64,000 nucleotides of DNA. Origin: Candidatus Fermentibacterota bacterium. GTDB taxonomy: Bacteria > Fermentibacterota > Fermentibacteria > Fermentibacterales > JCC-6. Within the stretch, counting starts at the first letter, position 1. The number at the start of each line of letters is the position of its first letter. A program made the position numbers and the translations under genes. Shown here in pieces: positions 17,287-25,768 of the stretch. Under the pieces are notes generated by a model that was not told where the DNA came from, searched no databases, and saw only the letters and a list, made by a program, of their open reading frames with translations. The DNA lies in NCBI GenBank assembly GCA_014728175.1, contig WJMA01000017.1:62001-126000 (forward strand), written 5' to 3'.

Positions 17287-18846
17287 TTATCCTTCTTCTC
17301 CGAAGAGATCCCGGCTCGAGCCAGATTCCTGGGCCAATACCTTCACCATGCTGTCGATTACCTCCTCGGAGAAGAGGGTTCTGCAGCCCTCCCGGATGAC
17401 CTCCAGAGCCTCCGATCGGCTCATCGGGTCTCTGTAGTGGCGCTGGGAGGTGAGTGACTCGTAGACGTCCGCAACCGCTATTATCAGGCCGCCTATGGAG
17501 ATGTCCTCACCGGTGAGGCCGTCGGGGTAGCCACTGCCGTCCAGACGCTCGTGGTGTTGAACCGCGTACTCGGGAACCACGCGGAGCCTGTCCTCGAAAT
17601 CGATGTTGGATAGTATTTTGCGCGTATGCTCCACGTGGGTCTTGATTATCTTCCTCTCCTCGCCGGTCAGCGGTCCGTTCTTCTTGAGTATGCTGTCCGG
17701 CACTCCTATCTTGCCGTAGTCGTGCAGGAGGGCGGAGTATCGGATGGCCTCTACGGTGTCCCGGTCCAACCCCATCTCCCTGGCGATGGCCACCGAGTAC
17801 CTCATGACCTCGTAGCTGTGGCCGGCGGTCAGGGGATCTCTGGACTCGATCGATTCGGCGAGGGCGTTTATGAGGCTGTCGAACATCCTCTTCCGGGCTT
17901 CGAACAGCTGGAAGTTCTCGATGGTGACCGAGGCCTCGGCCGCCATCCCCTCCATGAACTCCCGGTCACCCTCGTTGAAATCCCCCGACTCCTTGTTCAC
18001 CACCTGGAATACACCCAAAACCTTACCCTCGGCGTTACGTACCGGAACGGTGAGCAGGCTTCTGGTGGTGAAACCGGTTTTCTCGTCTATCTCCCGGTTG
18101 AACCGCTGGTCGCATCTGGCGTCGTTGGAGGTGATCGGCACCCCGGTCTGGAAGACGTGGCCGGCTATGCCCAGGTCGGCGTCGAACCTTATCTCCCTGC
18201 TCTCACCCTCGGCGAGGAAGGACCACAGCTCATCGGTTCGGGGGTCGTACAGGAATAGCGTGGAGCGTTCGGCGTCCAGCACCTCGGTGGTCTCGGAGGC
18301 CAGAAGAGACACCAGCGTGTGAAGGTCGCGCGCGGCCTCGGAGGCCCTGAGGATTCTGAGTATCGCCGATAGCTTCCTGTACTCGCCCTCCCTCTTCCTC
18401 AGGTAGCCTATCTGTCCCAGGAGGGGGGCGAGCCTGCGTGATACCCTCAAAAGAAGCGTTCGGTTTTCCTCCGATACCGAGCTGCCCGGCTCGAGAACCA
18501 CGGTCAGGACCCCTATGGGCTGCTCGCTGGCCAGCGAGACCGGGACCGACACTACGGTGGAGCCTTCCAGATCTGATTCCACCAGCAATCTGTCGCTCAT
18601 GGCCTCAGAGGCTGCAAGCGAAAGTTGGTGAACGTGGTCGCTCTCTCCGTAGGGTGAGAGGTCGACGGAACGCTCGGACCTTACGAAAAGAACCAAGTTA
18701 TCCACCGGCATTACCTCGCCCAGGGCCTGCAGCAGGATACTGGAGAGACTGGAAAAGTCCCTAACCCGACTGGAAACCTCCAGCGACGACAGAAAGGCCT
18801 CCATGTCGAAGGCGACCGAAGGGCTATCGGGTCTATCGGGAGACAT
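17287..18846 (-). CDS. GAF/HD-GYP domain phosphodiesterase
   Basis: The 519-residue protein has a divergent GAF-like N-terminus (about 15-145), a clear GAF domain (about 165-315: SLLASETTEVLDAERSTLFL ... NKESGDFNEGDREFMEGMA) and an HD-GYP domain (about 325-500). The HD-GYP motifs HDYGKIGVPDSIL, the later histidines HTRKIL and VQHHE, and RLDGSGYPDGL are intact. HD-GYP enzymes hydrolyse cyclic di-GMP, or 3',3'-cGAMP in some lineages. GAGGTGAGGG precedes the ATG. It heads the minus-strand gene run that continues with the adenylate cyclase, so two second-messenger enzymes share an operon. Confidence 0.94.
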   Translation of the reverse strand: MSPDRPDSPSVAFDMEAFLSSLEVSSRVRDFSSLSSILLQALGEVMPVDNLVLFVRSERSVDLSPYGESDHVHQLSLAASEAMSDRLLVESDLEGSTVVSVPVSLASEQPIGVLTVVLEPGSSVSEENRTLLLRVSRRLAPLLGQIGYLRKREGEYRKLSAILRILRASEAARDLHTLVSLLASETTEVLDAERSTLFLYDPRTDELWSFLAEGESREIRFDADLGIAGHVFQTGVPITSNDARCDQRFNREIDEKTGFTTRSLLTVPVRNAEGKVLGVFQVVNKESGDFNEGDREFMEGMAAEASVTIENFQLFEARKRMFDSLINALAESIESRDPLTAGHSYEVMRYSVAIAREMGLDRDTVEAIRYSALLHDYGKIGVPDSILKKNGPLTGEERKIIKTHVEHTRKILSNIDFEDRLRVVPEYAVQHHERLDGSGYPDGLTGEDISIGGLIIAVADVYESLTSQRHYRDPMSRSEALEVIREGCRTLFSEEVIDSMVKVLAQESGSSRDLFGEEG

Positions 18847-18888
18847 CCCTCACCTCTTCATCCGGGGTTCTCCGAAAAAGGCGTCCCA

Positions 18889-18917
18889 ATGATATTAGCC
18901 CGAACTGCAACGGAAAA
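18889..18917 (-). promoter_or_regulatory. Weak sigma70-like promoter candidate for the HD-GYP/cyclase operon
   Basis: TTTTCC and TATCAT are separated by 17 bases on the minus strand, about 43 bases before the HD-GYP ATG, in the 107-bp divergent gap. The -10 is fair and the -35 is poor. Confidence 0.3.
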
Positions 18918-18953
18918 GGCTGACCGAGATCGGACACCGGAAGGAAGGGGAAG

Positions 18954-19877
18954 GTGGATCGGAGAGCGAAGGCCCGGCTTCATCTGGGATTGGCTACCTT
19001 GTTCTGGGGGCTGACGTTCGTGGTGATAAGGCCCCTGGTGGCGGTGGTGCCCCCCTTGCCCCTGGTGCTTCTGAGGTTCGCGGTGGCCACTCTGGTGGTG
19101 GGGGGATTGCTGGCCGCCCGCAGGCTTCGTCTGTCGCGCACCGTCCGCAGAAGGGGAGCGCTGATGGGACTGGTTCTCTTCGGAGGATACTTCCTCCAGA
19201 CCGCGGGCCTGCAGTTCACCGGAGCCGGTAAATGCGCATTCATAACCGCTCTGTACGTGGTTCTGACCCCTCTGATAGTCTGGCCGGTAATGGGTCGAAG
19301 GCCGGTGCGCACGGAGTTCATGGCGGCGTTTCTGGCCCTGGCCGGCATGTACCTTCTGTCCAATCCCTCCAGCCGGTTGAATCCCGGCGATCTTCTCACC
19401 CTGGGCAGCGCCTTCTGCTGGGCTATACACCTGGCTCTGATAGACAGACTTCACCTCCCGGGAAAGGAGCTGGAGCTCTGTTTCGTGCAGCTGGCCGTGG
19501 TGACGGTGGTCAGCCTTCCTCTGGCCCTGGTGAGCGGTGTACCTGCCCGGGCGTTTGATCTGCGGCCCGTTCTGGGGCTTCTCTATTTGGCCCTTCCGGC
19601 CACCGCGCTGGTGGTTCTGTGGCAGTTCAGATGGCAGCCCCATCTGGGAGCGCCCTCCTCGGCGCTGATCTACGTGGGGGAGGCGGTGGTGGCTTCCACG
19701 GGGGGAGTGATTCTGTTCGGAGAGAGCCTTCCCTGGTTCGGCTGGCTGGGCGGGGCGATGATACTGGCCTCGACCGGATGGTCGGTGTATGCTTCCAGGC
19801 GCTCGGAGTCCGCAGCCGGTGTGAGGCCTAAGGAAATCATGGAGGCATCCGGCCGACGGAGGAGCGGCTCGGAATGA
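18954..19877 (+). CDS. EamA/DMT-superfamily transporter
   Basis: This 307-residue protein has ten predicted TM helices as two EamA repeats of five. The first begins LHLGLATLFWGLTFVVIRPLV; the second begins near residue 150 (LLTLGSAFCWAIHLALID) and ends with GGVILFGESLPWFGWLGGAMILASTG. The family exports metabolites or amino acids; the substrate cannot be predicted. The GTG start follows GGAAGGGGAAG. It overlaps the rhomboid gene by 4 bases (ATGA), implying co-expression. Confidence 0.92.
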   Translation: MDRRAKARLHLGLATLFWGLTFVVIRPLVAVVPPLPLVLLRFAVATLVVGGLLAARRLRLSRTVRRRGALMGLVLFGGYFLQTAGLQFTGAGKCAFITALYVVLTPLIVWPVMGRRPVRTEFMAAFLALAGMYLLSNPSSRLNPGDLLTLGSAFCWAIHLALIDRLHLPGKELELCFVQLAVVTVVSLPLALVSGVPARAFDLRPVLGLLYLALPATALVVLWQFRWQPHLGAPSSALIYVGEAVVASTGGVILFGESLPWFGWLGGAMILASTGWSVYASRRSESAAGVRPKEIMEASGRRRSGSE

Positions 19878-20650
19878 TACCCCTAAAAGACGAGACCCCG
19901 GTACGCAGAACTCCTTTTGTGACCAGAACCATCGCGCTGCTCAACGTTATCCTGTTCCTGGTCGCGGGAGCCACAGGGTTGCACCGGGTGGTGGAGCGCT
20001 ACGGGGCGGTCCCGGCCCTGATAACCGACCCCTCCATGTCCGACCGGAAGGTGGCCACGGTTGAGGAGGAGCGGGTGATCAGAGGGTTCTTCGGGGAGGA
20101 GTACACCGAGACGGTCAGCCGCAAGGTGTCCGTGCCCCAGCAGCCCATACCGCCGCTGCTGACCCTTATTACCTCTATGTTCATGCACGGGGGCCTGTTC
20201 CATCTGCTGGGAAACATGTGGTTCCTGTGGATCTTCGGGGACAACGTGGAAGACCTGGTGGGGCACGGGCGGTTCGTGGTCTTCTACCTGGTCTGCGGGG
20301 TGGCCGCCTCGCTGTCCCACATTCTACTGCAGCCGGACTTGGTCATGCCCATGGTCGGAGCCTCCGGAGCGATCTCAGGGGTCATGGGGGCCTATCTGAG
20401 GAAGTTTCCCACCTCCAGGATTCTTACCCTGCTGCCCATATTCTTCTTCTTCCACGTGGTCCGGGTACCTGCCTTCCTCTTCCTGGGGGTGTGGTTCCTG
20501 CTGCAGCTCCTCAGCGCCGGAGGCGACCAGGGAGTAGCCTGGTACGCACACATAGGCGGCTTCGTGGTGGGCTTCGTCCTGATCGGATTTTTAGCCAGGA
20601 GGCGCTTCGCAATGGGAACCACTGGTTTCGTCCGGACGGGAATCAGTTAA
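19874..20650 (+). CDS. Rhomboid-family intramembrane serine protease
   Basis: The 258-residue protein has six or seven TM helices. The catalytic dyad is present: Ser164 in GASGAISG (TM4 position) and His226 in AHIGGF (TM6 position). The HxxxN-type motif is present as HLLGNMWFLWIFGDNVED. A loop of about 60 residues after TM1 (about 40-100) is charged and is typical of the bacterial rhomboid subgroup that starts MIPLKDETP. It cleaves TM segments of substrate proteins; substrates are unknown. The last codon and stop lie inside a perfect hairpin (20644-20664). Confidence 0.95.
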   Translation: MIPLKDETPVRRTPFVTRTIALLNVILFLVAGATGLHRVVERYGAVPALITDPSMSDRKVATVEEERVIRGFFGEEYTETVSRKVSVPQQPIPPLLTLITSMFMHGGLFHLLGNMWFLWIFGDNVEDLVGHGRFVVFYLVCGVAASLSHILLQPDLVMPMVGASGAISGVMGAYLRKFPTSRILTLLPIFFFFHVVRVPAFLFLGVWFLLQLLSAGGDQGVAWYAHIGGFVVGFVLIGFLARRRFAMGTTGFVRTGIS

Positions 20651-20664
20651 CGAGCCGTTAACTG
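20644..20664. terminator. Bidirectional hairpin between convergent genes
   Basis: A perfect 9-bp inverted repeat (CAGTTAACG / CGTTAACTG) with a 3-nt loop covers the stop codon of the rhomboid gene and ends 13 bases before the stop of the convergent ABC permease. There is no U-tract on either side, so efficiency as an intrinsic terminator is uncertain. Confidence 0.55.
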
Positions 20665-20677
20665 TACGATCGTCCCC

Positions 20678-21493
20678 CTAGTATCCGGACAGGGTTCCGT
20701 CCCTGCGGACCTTTGCCAGGGCCCAGCGGAAGCAGAGGGCCCCCGCCGGCAGGCTGACCAGAGCGAACACAAGCAGTATGAGCAGCTGGGTAAGCACCTC
20801 GGACGGGGGGGCACCGGTCAGCAGAGCCATGCGCATACCCTCCAGCGAATGGGTGATGGGGAATAGGACCGAGAAGGGTCGCAACCAGTCGGGCAGCATG
20901 GACAGAGGATAGTAAACACCGCCCAGAAGGGTGGCCGCTCCCCCGTACAGCCAGCGGATCGGGTTGCCCTGCTTGTAGACCAGTATGAAACTGCCGGATA
21001 TCGCCCCTATTCCGGAGAAGGCCAGAATGCTAAGCACCATGATGAGCAGCGCGGAGAGAAAGTTCGCTCCCTGCAGCTGCAGGCCGAATAGCAGAACGCC
21101 GAACAGGATGTAGACGACGACCCTGTAGCTGGCGAACAGGAACTGCCACAGAGCGGTACCGGCCGCAAAAACGGTAAGAGGGGTGGGGGTGACCGCCACG
21201 GCCTCCAGGGTGCCCAGCAGCTGCTCGCTACGCAGAGAGTTTCCCAGGGCGTCCATGCTCAGGTTGAGATAGCTCTGAAAGGCTATGCCTATTATCACGA
21301 AAGCGAAGTAGCTGCCCCCGTAGCGCTGCAGAACCCCCTCCGCACCGCCCTGGATCAACCGGGAGAGGAAGAAGAACATCGTCGCGCCCATCAGAGCGCT
21401 TACGAGGCTCATGAAGAAGGAAAGCCTGTAGCTCACGGTGAGCTTCATCTCCTTCACCGCTGCGGCCAGCATCCTGCCTGCGGTCCGGGTCAC
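20678..21493 (-). CDS. ABC-2-type exporter permease
   Basis: The 271-residue protein has six TM helices typical of ABC-2 permeases (YRLSFFMSLVSALMGATMFFFLSRLIQGG, ending WLRPFSVLFPITHSLEGMRMALLTG ... ). GTG at 21493 is chosen because it overlaps the stop of the upstream ATPase gene (GTGA) and has a GAGGG ribosome site; starts further upstream lie inside the ATPase frame. Together the two genes make a Wzm/Wzt- or drug/polysaccharide-type exporter. The adjacent glycosyltransferase genes suggest a glycan or lipid substrate (inference). Confidence 0.9.
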   Translation of the reverse strand: MTRTAGRMLAAAVKEMKLTVSYRLSFFMSLVSALMGATMFFFLSRLIQGGAEGVLQRYGGSYFAFVIIGIAFQSYLNLSMDALGNSLRSEQLLGTLEAVAVTPTPLTVFAAGTALWQFLFASYRVVVYILFGVLLFGLQLQGANFLSALLIMVLSILAFSGIGAISGSFILVYKQGNPIRWLYGGAATLLGGVYYPLSMLPDWLRPFSVLFPITHSLEGMRMALLTGAPPSEVLTQLLILLVFALVSLPAGALCFRWALAKVRRDGTLSGY

Positions 21494-22395
21494 GATTGGA
21501 CGCCCTCGGGAATGTGAAGGCCGCTCACCGTTATTCCCCTGGCGTGTACCCATCCCAGAACCTCGGCCAGCATGGCCAGTGGACAGGTAAGCTCGTTCCC
21601 GGTGATCACCGCGCCTTGTGGGGGTCTCGCCGTCGGGCAGACCGACAGTTCCACCCGGACTTCGGTGGTCTCCAGCTCGGTCTGGGTATCGATCTCCACC
21701 AGTTTTCCCTGCACGATGTTGAAGGTTCTATCGCACAGCTGGGCCGCCTCTCTGAGGCTGTGGGTGGCCATGATCACCGTTCTGCCCCTGACGGCAAGCG
21801 CGGACAGCGTCCTGCGGAAACCATCCGAGGACTCGGCATCCAGGCTCCTGGTGGGCTCGTCCAGAACCAGCAGCTCGGGGTCGTGCAGCAAAGCCCTGGC
21901 CAGAGACAGACGTTGCCTGAAACCGGTGGAGAGATCCGCGAACCTCCGGTGCAGAACGGTACGTACCTCCAGGCTCTCTGCGACCTCATCGATCCTGCGC
22001 CTCAGGTCGGTGCCCCTCAGATCGTGCAGCCTTCCGAAGAACCTGAGGTTCTCATTTACCGAGAGCCTCCAGTAGAAGCTCCGCTCGGAGGAGGAGAGGT
22101 ATCCGGTCAGCCTGGAGGTCTGGGCTCGATGGGTGGAGGGAACCCGGCCCATGATCCCGACCGTTCCGGATTCCGGCTGGAGGATTCCGGCCACTATCCT
22201 GAGCAGGGTGCTCTTGCCCGAGCCGTTCGGCCCCATGATGCCTATCACCGACCCCCGCTCGACCTTCAGATCCACGCCCTTGAGAACCTGGATGGTCTCC
22301 GGTCTGGATAAGTGCAGCGCCTGTCTCAGAGTTCTACGGGGGCGGAAGGACTTGACTATGCCCTTCAGTTGGAGGGCGGGAGGGGGGCGGCTCAA
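21490..22395 (-). CDS. ABC exporter ATP-binding protein
   Basis: This 301-residue ABC ATPase has Walker A GPNGSGKST, signature LSTGFRQRLSLARAL, Walker B LLVLDEPT and H-loop MATHSLREA. A C-terminal extension of about 50 residues (VELSVCPTARPPQGAVITGNELTCPLAML...) follows the core and may be regulatory. TTG at 22395 overlaps the glycosyltransferase stop codon (TTGA) and is the only start giving a family-like N-terminus; longer versions would run through the glycosyltransferase gene in another frame. The ribosome site is weak, so expression may depend on translational coupling. Confidence 0.88.
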   Translation of the reverse strand: MSRPPPALQLKGIVKSFRPRRTLRQALHLSRPETIQVLKGVDLKVERGSVIGIMGPNGSGKSTLLRIVAGILQPESGTVGIMGRVPSTHRAQTSRLTGYLSSSERSFYWRLSVNENLRFFGRLHDLRGTDLRRRIDEVAESLEVRTVLHRRFADLSTGFRQRLSLARALLHDPELLVLDEPTRSLDAESSDGFRRTLSALAVRGRTVIMATHSLREAAQLCDRTFNIVQGKLVEIDTQTELETTEVRVELSVCPTARPPQGAVITGNELTCPLAMLAEVLGWVHARGITVSGLHIPEGVQS

Positions 22396-23399
22396 CTTTC
22401 GGTCTCGTCGTCTTCGGTCTTCTTCCGGTCCCGGTCGCTGCCTTGCCCATTCCTCCTCAGCCTTACGTTCTCGGCGATGGTCTGCTCTATCAGATGCCTG
22501 TTGTGAGACGAGGTGTCGGCCAGGGAGGCTATTAGCACCAGCAGCGCTCCAAAGACTATCAGGAACAGACCGGAAATGGCTATTCCCTTGAAGGGGGTGA
22601 CCATTCCCAGAAGGAGCCACCTGATGCCCACGAACAGCTCGCAGGCGATTCCCAACAGCAGAAGGATCAGAGCGGGTATGCCGTAGAAGCGCCACGGCTT
22701 GTGGTCGTGGGCGGTGGAGTACATCGCCGCCAGGGAGAGCACCGCGTAGCGGGATATGCTCGCAGCTATTCGGGAGTCACCCACCGGCCGCTCGGCCAGG
22801 ACCTTCAAGGGCACCTCTTCTATCCTCAGGCCCTTGCTGGCGAGGTCGATTATCACCTCCTGGGTGTATGTGAAGCTGCTGAAGGAGGAAAGCTTCTCCA
22901 GCGCGACCGGGCCGTAGGCCCTGAAGCCGCAGGTGGCATCCCTGACGGTAACCCCGCTGAGCATGCTTACCAGGCGGGCCACCACCCGGTTTCCCCAGCG
23001 TTTCAGAGCGGGCATTTTGGGTTCCAGCTCGGGGTCGAGAAACCTGCTGGCAGTGGCGAAGTCCGCACCGGAACGAATCAGGGGGGCGAGCAGCAGGGGT
23101 ATGTCCTTCGGGTCGAACTGCCCGTCGGCGTCTATGGTAACCATGTAGTGGTACCCGTTGGACCGGGCGAAATCCAGGGCGGTACGGAACGCTTTTCCCA
23201 AACCCAGGTTGCGGCCGTGCCGGATGACCATGGCCCCGCTATCCCGGGAGGTCTCGGCGGTGGCGTCGGCCGACCCGTCGTCGACCACCAACACGTCGAT
23301 TCCGTCCAGACCTTCCATGATTCGGGGGATGGAGGAAATCACCCGTCCCACGGTGGGTGCCTCGTTCAAGGCGGGTATCGCTACCAGTAGCTTCCTCAT
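22392..23399 (-). CDS. GT2 family glycosyltransferase with C-terminal membrane segments
   Basis: The 335-residue protein starts MRKLLVAIPALNEAPTVGRVI and has the GT-A signatures VLVVDDGSADAT, GLGKAFRTAL, TIDADGQFDP and the downstream acceptor region ATCGFRAYG. Two TM helices near the C-terminus (about 245-310) and a charged tail follow. This layout matches dolichol/undecaprenyl-phosphate mannose or glucose synthases. It probably loads a sugar on polyprenyl phosphate for a GT-C enzyme; the divergently transcribed gene at 23490 is such a candidate. ATG at 23399 is preferred; GGGAGGT lies 12 bases upstream. Confidence 0.92.
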   Translation of the reverse strand: MRKLLVAIPALNEAPTVGRVISSIPRIMEGLDGIDVLVVDDGSADATAETSRDSGAMVIRHGRNLGLGKAFRTALDFARSNGYHYMVTIDADGQFDPKDIPLLLAPLIRSGADFATASRFLDPELEPKMPALKRWGNRVVARLVSMLSGVTVRDATCGFRAYGPVALEKLSSFSSFTYTQEVIIDLASKGLRIEEVPLKVLAERPVGDSRIAASISRYAVLSLAAMYSTAHDHKPWRFYGIPALILLLLGIACELFVGIRWLLLGMVTPFKGIAISGLFLIVFGALLVLIASLADTSSHNRHLIEQTIAENVRLRRNGQGSDRDRKKTEDDETES

Positions 23400-23489
23400 G
23401 GTCCAAAGATTACCTCCCACCGCCCGCATCGGCAAGACTGAAGGATCCGGGTGGCCCCTTTGGGCGCCGCTGCCTATCTTCGAGATGCA

Positions 23490-25238
23490 ATGATGGCCTT
23501 TCTTCTCTCACCGTTTCTGCTGGCCCTGCTCGGAGCCTGCGTCCTGGGCTGGGGTACGCTGCTTCTTCCCGACCTCTCCTGGTCCAGGCGCTACGGGGCC
23601 GGAGCGATCGCGCTGTACCTGGCTCTGGCCATGGTGGGCTGGATCGGGGGGCTACATCCGTTTGCGCTGTGGCCGTTTTTGGCGGCCGGTTTGGTGTTCG
23701 CCCTGAAACGTCCCCGCAGGCTTCTTCCACCCTCACCGATAGTTCTGTTGGTGGGCGCGGTGGTACTTCTTCCCCTGGCCGGGCTGCCACCGTTCAGCCG
23801 GGACGCCATGAACCATCACCTCTATCTTCCCCGTCTGTGGCTGGAGCACGGCGAGATCTTACGTCCGGGATGGAGCCCGTACTTCAGCTACCCCTACCTT
23901 ACCGAGGCTCTTTACTCCCTGGTGGGGGGAACGGTGGGATTCAGGGTGTCCAGACTGGTCAGTCTCAGTGGCCTGCTGGCGGCGGGGGCGGCCGTGTCGG
24001 AGGCCTGGCGACGGAGGGGGAGGGCGGCCCTGCTGGCACCGGTGGTTCTGTTGAGCATGCCCGAGGCACTGAGAAACGCCACCTGGTCGTACGCGGACTC
24101 CTATCTGGTGTTGTTCTCCGTTCTGGCCTTCGTCGATCTTGGACGGAAGGGGCACCCCGCCGCCATGAGGGCCCTGGTCTGGGCCAGTGCGGCCGCCTGC
24201 TGCAAGTACAACGGGTTGATCGTGCTTCTGCTGGTGTGCGTGTTTCTGGTGGCGCAGAGATGGCGGACCATGGAGGCGAGAGTGGTGGGGCGGGGAGCGG
24301 TGGTGGTCCTGGTTCTGTCGGCCACCTGGGCTCTCCCCAACCTCCTTCGCTGGGGTAACCCCGTCCATCCTCTGCTGGAGAAAGCCGACCCGGTCTGCGA
24401 ACGGGAGGAGCGGCTTCTCAGGGATCGAAGGGAATTCGGGGCGGCGATTGACGATGTGGGCGACGTGCTGCTGCTTCCGGTGAGATTGTCCGTGTACGGG
24501 GAATGGGACGATCCCCGCAGGTTCGATGGAAGCAGTGGGCCGCTGTTACTGGCGGGGGTGGTGCTGGCTTTGTTCCTGCTAAGGAGTGAAAGGATGCGCC
24601 TGCTGGGACTCCCCCTGTGCTACCTGATCGTAGCGCAGGTATCCAGGGGTACCTCGGTGAGGGTGAGATACCTGCTGCCGGGCCTGGCAATGTTGAGCGT
24701 CCCTGCCGCCAAGGCTCTGCAAAGGACAATGGAGCGGGGGAGGTTGATCAGATGGGTGGTGTCCGGGCTGATACTGGTTTGCCTGGCCTGGACCGGTGCG
24801 CGCGTAAGCCGTCTGTACGAAAAAGACAAGCCCTGGAAAGCCATCACCGAGGAGAGCTACCTCGAACACAGGCTGCCCTACCTTCGTTTCTACCGCATGG
24901 CTGCGGGGGTCGCCGAAGAGGACCATCTTACACTCTTCGTGAACATGGGCAACCGGGCCTTCTACTTCCCCTCGGAGGTGGTCTACGACCCGGACCGGCT
25001 TCCAATGCGGCTCCTCAGAATGCTGTGGAGCGGAAGAACCTCATCCGAGATGGCTGGAGAGTTGGCCTCGGATGGTGTCGACTTCGTGGCGGCGAACATG
25101 GTGTACACATCGATCAACATGCCGAGCCAGCTGAGCGGCCCGGAGATGGACCGGCTGAGAGCTTTCTTCGCCCGGGAGCTGGATCCCCTGCTGAGCTACG
25201 GGCCTTACGTTTTGTTCAAGCTGAACGGGCGGCCTTAA
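23490..25238 (+). CDS. Multi-spanning GT-C-like glycosyltransferase (ArnT/GT39-related)
   Basis: The 582-residue protein has about 11 TM helices with a first extracytoplasmic loop containing PFSRDAMNHHLYLPRLW. Its acidic residue is placed like the catalytic Asp of GT-C enzymes that use polyprenyl-phosphate sugars. The C-terminal 120 residues or so are soluble and presumably periplasmic (EEDHLTLFVNMGNRAFYFPSE...). It is divergent from the GT2 gene across a 90-bp gap, so the pair may act in sequence on protein or envelope glycan. The acceptor is unknown. ATG at 23490 or 23493 is chosen; an in-frame start at 23451 has no support. It overlaps the convergent small gene by 4 bases. Confidence 0.8.
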   Translation: MMAFLLSPFLLALLGACVLGWGTLLLPDLSWSRRYGAGAIALYLALAMVGWIGGLHPFALWPFLAAGLVFALKRPRRLLPPSPIVLLVGAVVLLPLAGLPPFSRDAMNHHLYLPRLWLEHGEILRPGWSPYFSYPYLTEALYSLVGGTVGFRVSRLVSLSGLLAAGAAVSEAWRRRGRAALLAPVVLLSMPEALRNATWSYADSYLVLFSVLAFVDLGRKGHPAAMRALVWASAAACCKYNGLIVLLLVCVFLVAQRWRTMEARVVGRGAVVVLVLSATWALPNLLRWGNPVHPLLEKADPVCEREERLLRDRREFGAAIDDVGDVLLLPVRLSVYGEWDDPRRFDGSSGPLLLAGVVLALFLLRSERMRLLGLPLCYLIVAQVSRGTSVRVRYLLPGLAMLSVPAAKALQRTMERGRLIRWVVSGLILVCLAWTGARVSRLYEKDKPWKAITEESYLEHRLPYLRFYRMAAGVAEEDHLTLFVNMGNRAFYFPSEVVYDPDRLPMRLLRMLWSGRTSSEMAGELASDGVDFVAANMVYTSINMPSQLSGPEMDRLRAFFARELDPLLSYGPYVLFKLNGRP

Positions 25239-25537
25239 TCCTGTAGGGATTCCTGAATGCGGTCCAAAAGGGTGCGCTCGTCGCTTATGTTCTCCATGTC
25301 GAAGGGTATGGAGGCCAGGGCGTCTATGTAGGCGCGGATTATAGTCGCCTTGGTTATCCTTTGATTTCTGTGCTCCTTGTCACGGCTCTGCGATATCGTG
25401 CGCGAGATGCGAGTAAGTATCTCCTCCTGGCTTGGCCTGACGGGCACGGTTAGGCGTACCGACGGCTTTTCGCGCTCGTTGATGTCCTCGATACTGTTTA
25501 TTATCAGACCGGATGAATCGTTCTCATCTGGAAACAT
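25235..25537 (-). CDS. Hypothetical protein, possible RHH-like DNA-binding protein
   Basis: This 100-residue protein is not recognised. ATG at 25537 has a strong GGGAGGT ribosome site, so the 22 residues upstream in frame are leader. The N-terminus is acidic (MFPDENDSSG). The central part SVRLTVPV could be a beta strand, and RITKATIIRAYIDALASI resembles the second half of a ribbon-helix-helix fold (helix, turn, helix); the link is weak. A good sigma70-like promoter lies immediately upstream. It is convergent with and overlaps the GT-C-like gene by 4 bases. Confidence 0.6.
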   Translation of the reverse strand: MFPDENDSSGLIINSIEDINEREKPSVRLTVPVRPSQEEILTRISRTISQSRDKEHRNQRITKATIIRAYIDALASIPFDMENISDERTLLDRIQESLQD

Positions 25538-25553
25538 GTGAACCTCCCGCGAA

Positions 25554-25581
25554 AACATATCCGGTGTGATCTTGGCGTCAA
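25554..25581 (-). promoter_or_regulatory. Sigma70-like promoter for the 100-residue gene
   Basis: TTGACG, a 16-base spacer and TATGTT on the minus strand; the -10 ends 17 bases before the ATG. The transcript would have a very short leader starting close to the GGGAGGT ribosome site. Confidence 0.45.
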
Positions 25582-25703
25582 GTGATTCTATGAAATTGCA
25601 CACTTATGAAATTAGGGTATTGACGCGGGTATACAGCATAAAGTAAACTCTGAATACCAAAGAAACCTCTTGAGGTCAGAAGGTAGGCTTTTGGCGCGTG
25701 GAG

Positions 25704-25709
25704 TATAAT
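25704..25709 (+). promoter_or_regulatory. -10 element for the pilMN operon
   Basis: An exact TATAAT lies 60 bases upstream of the pilMN ATG in an AT-rich stretch. The -35 region is not consensus, so an activator or alternative recognition is possible. Confidence 0.45.
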
Positions 25710-25768
25710 GGATATACTTGATACATTAACCGGCCTGCTGGGTAACGGAGGCGCTGGGGAGGGACACA

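Noticed and set aside
16572-17399. Plus-strand open frame of about 275 codons
   Set aside because: It is antisense to the CHASE2 cyclase, with no motif or ribosome site.
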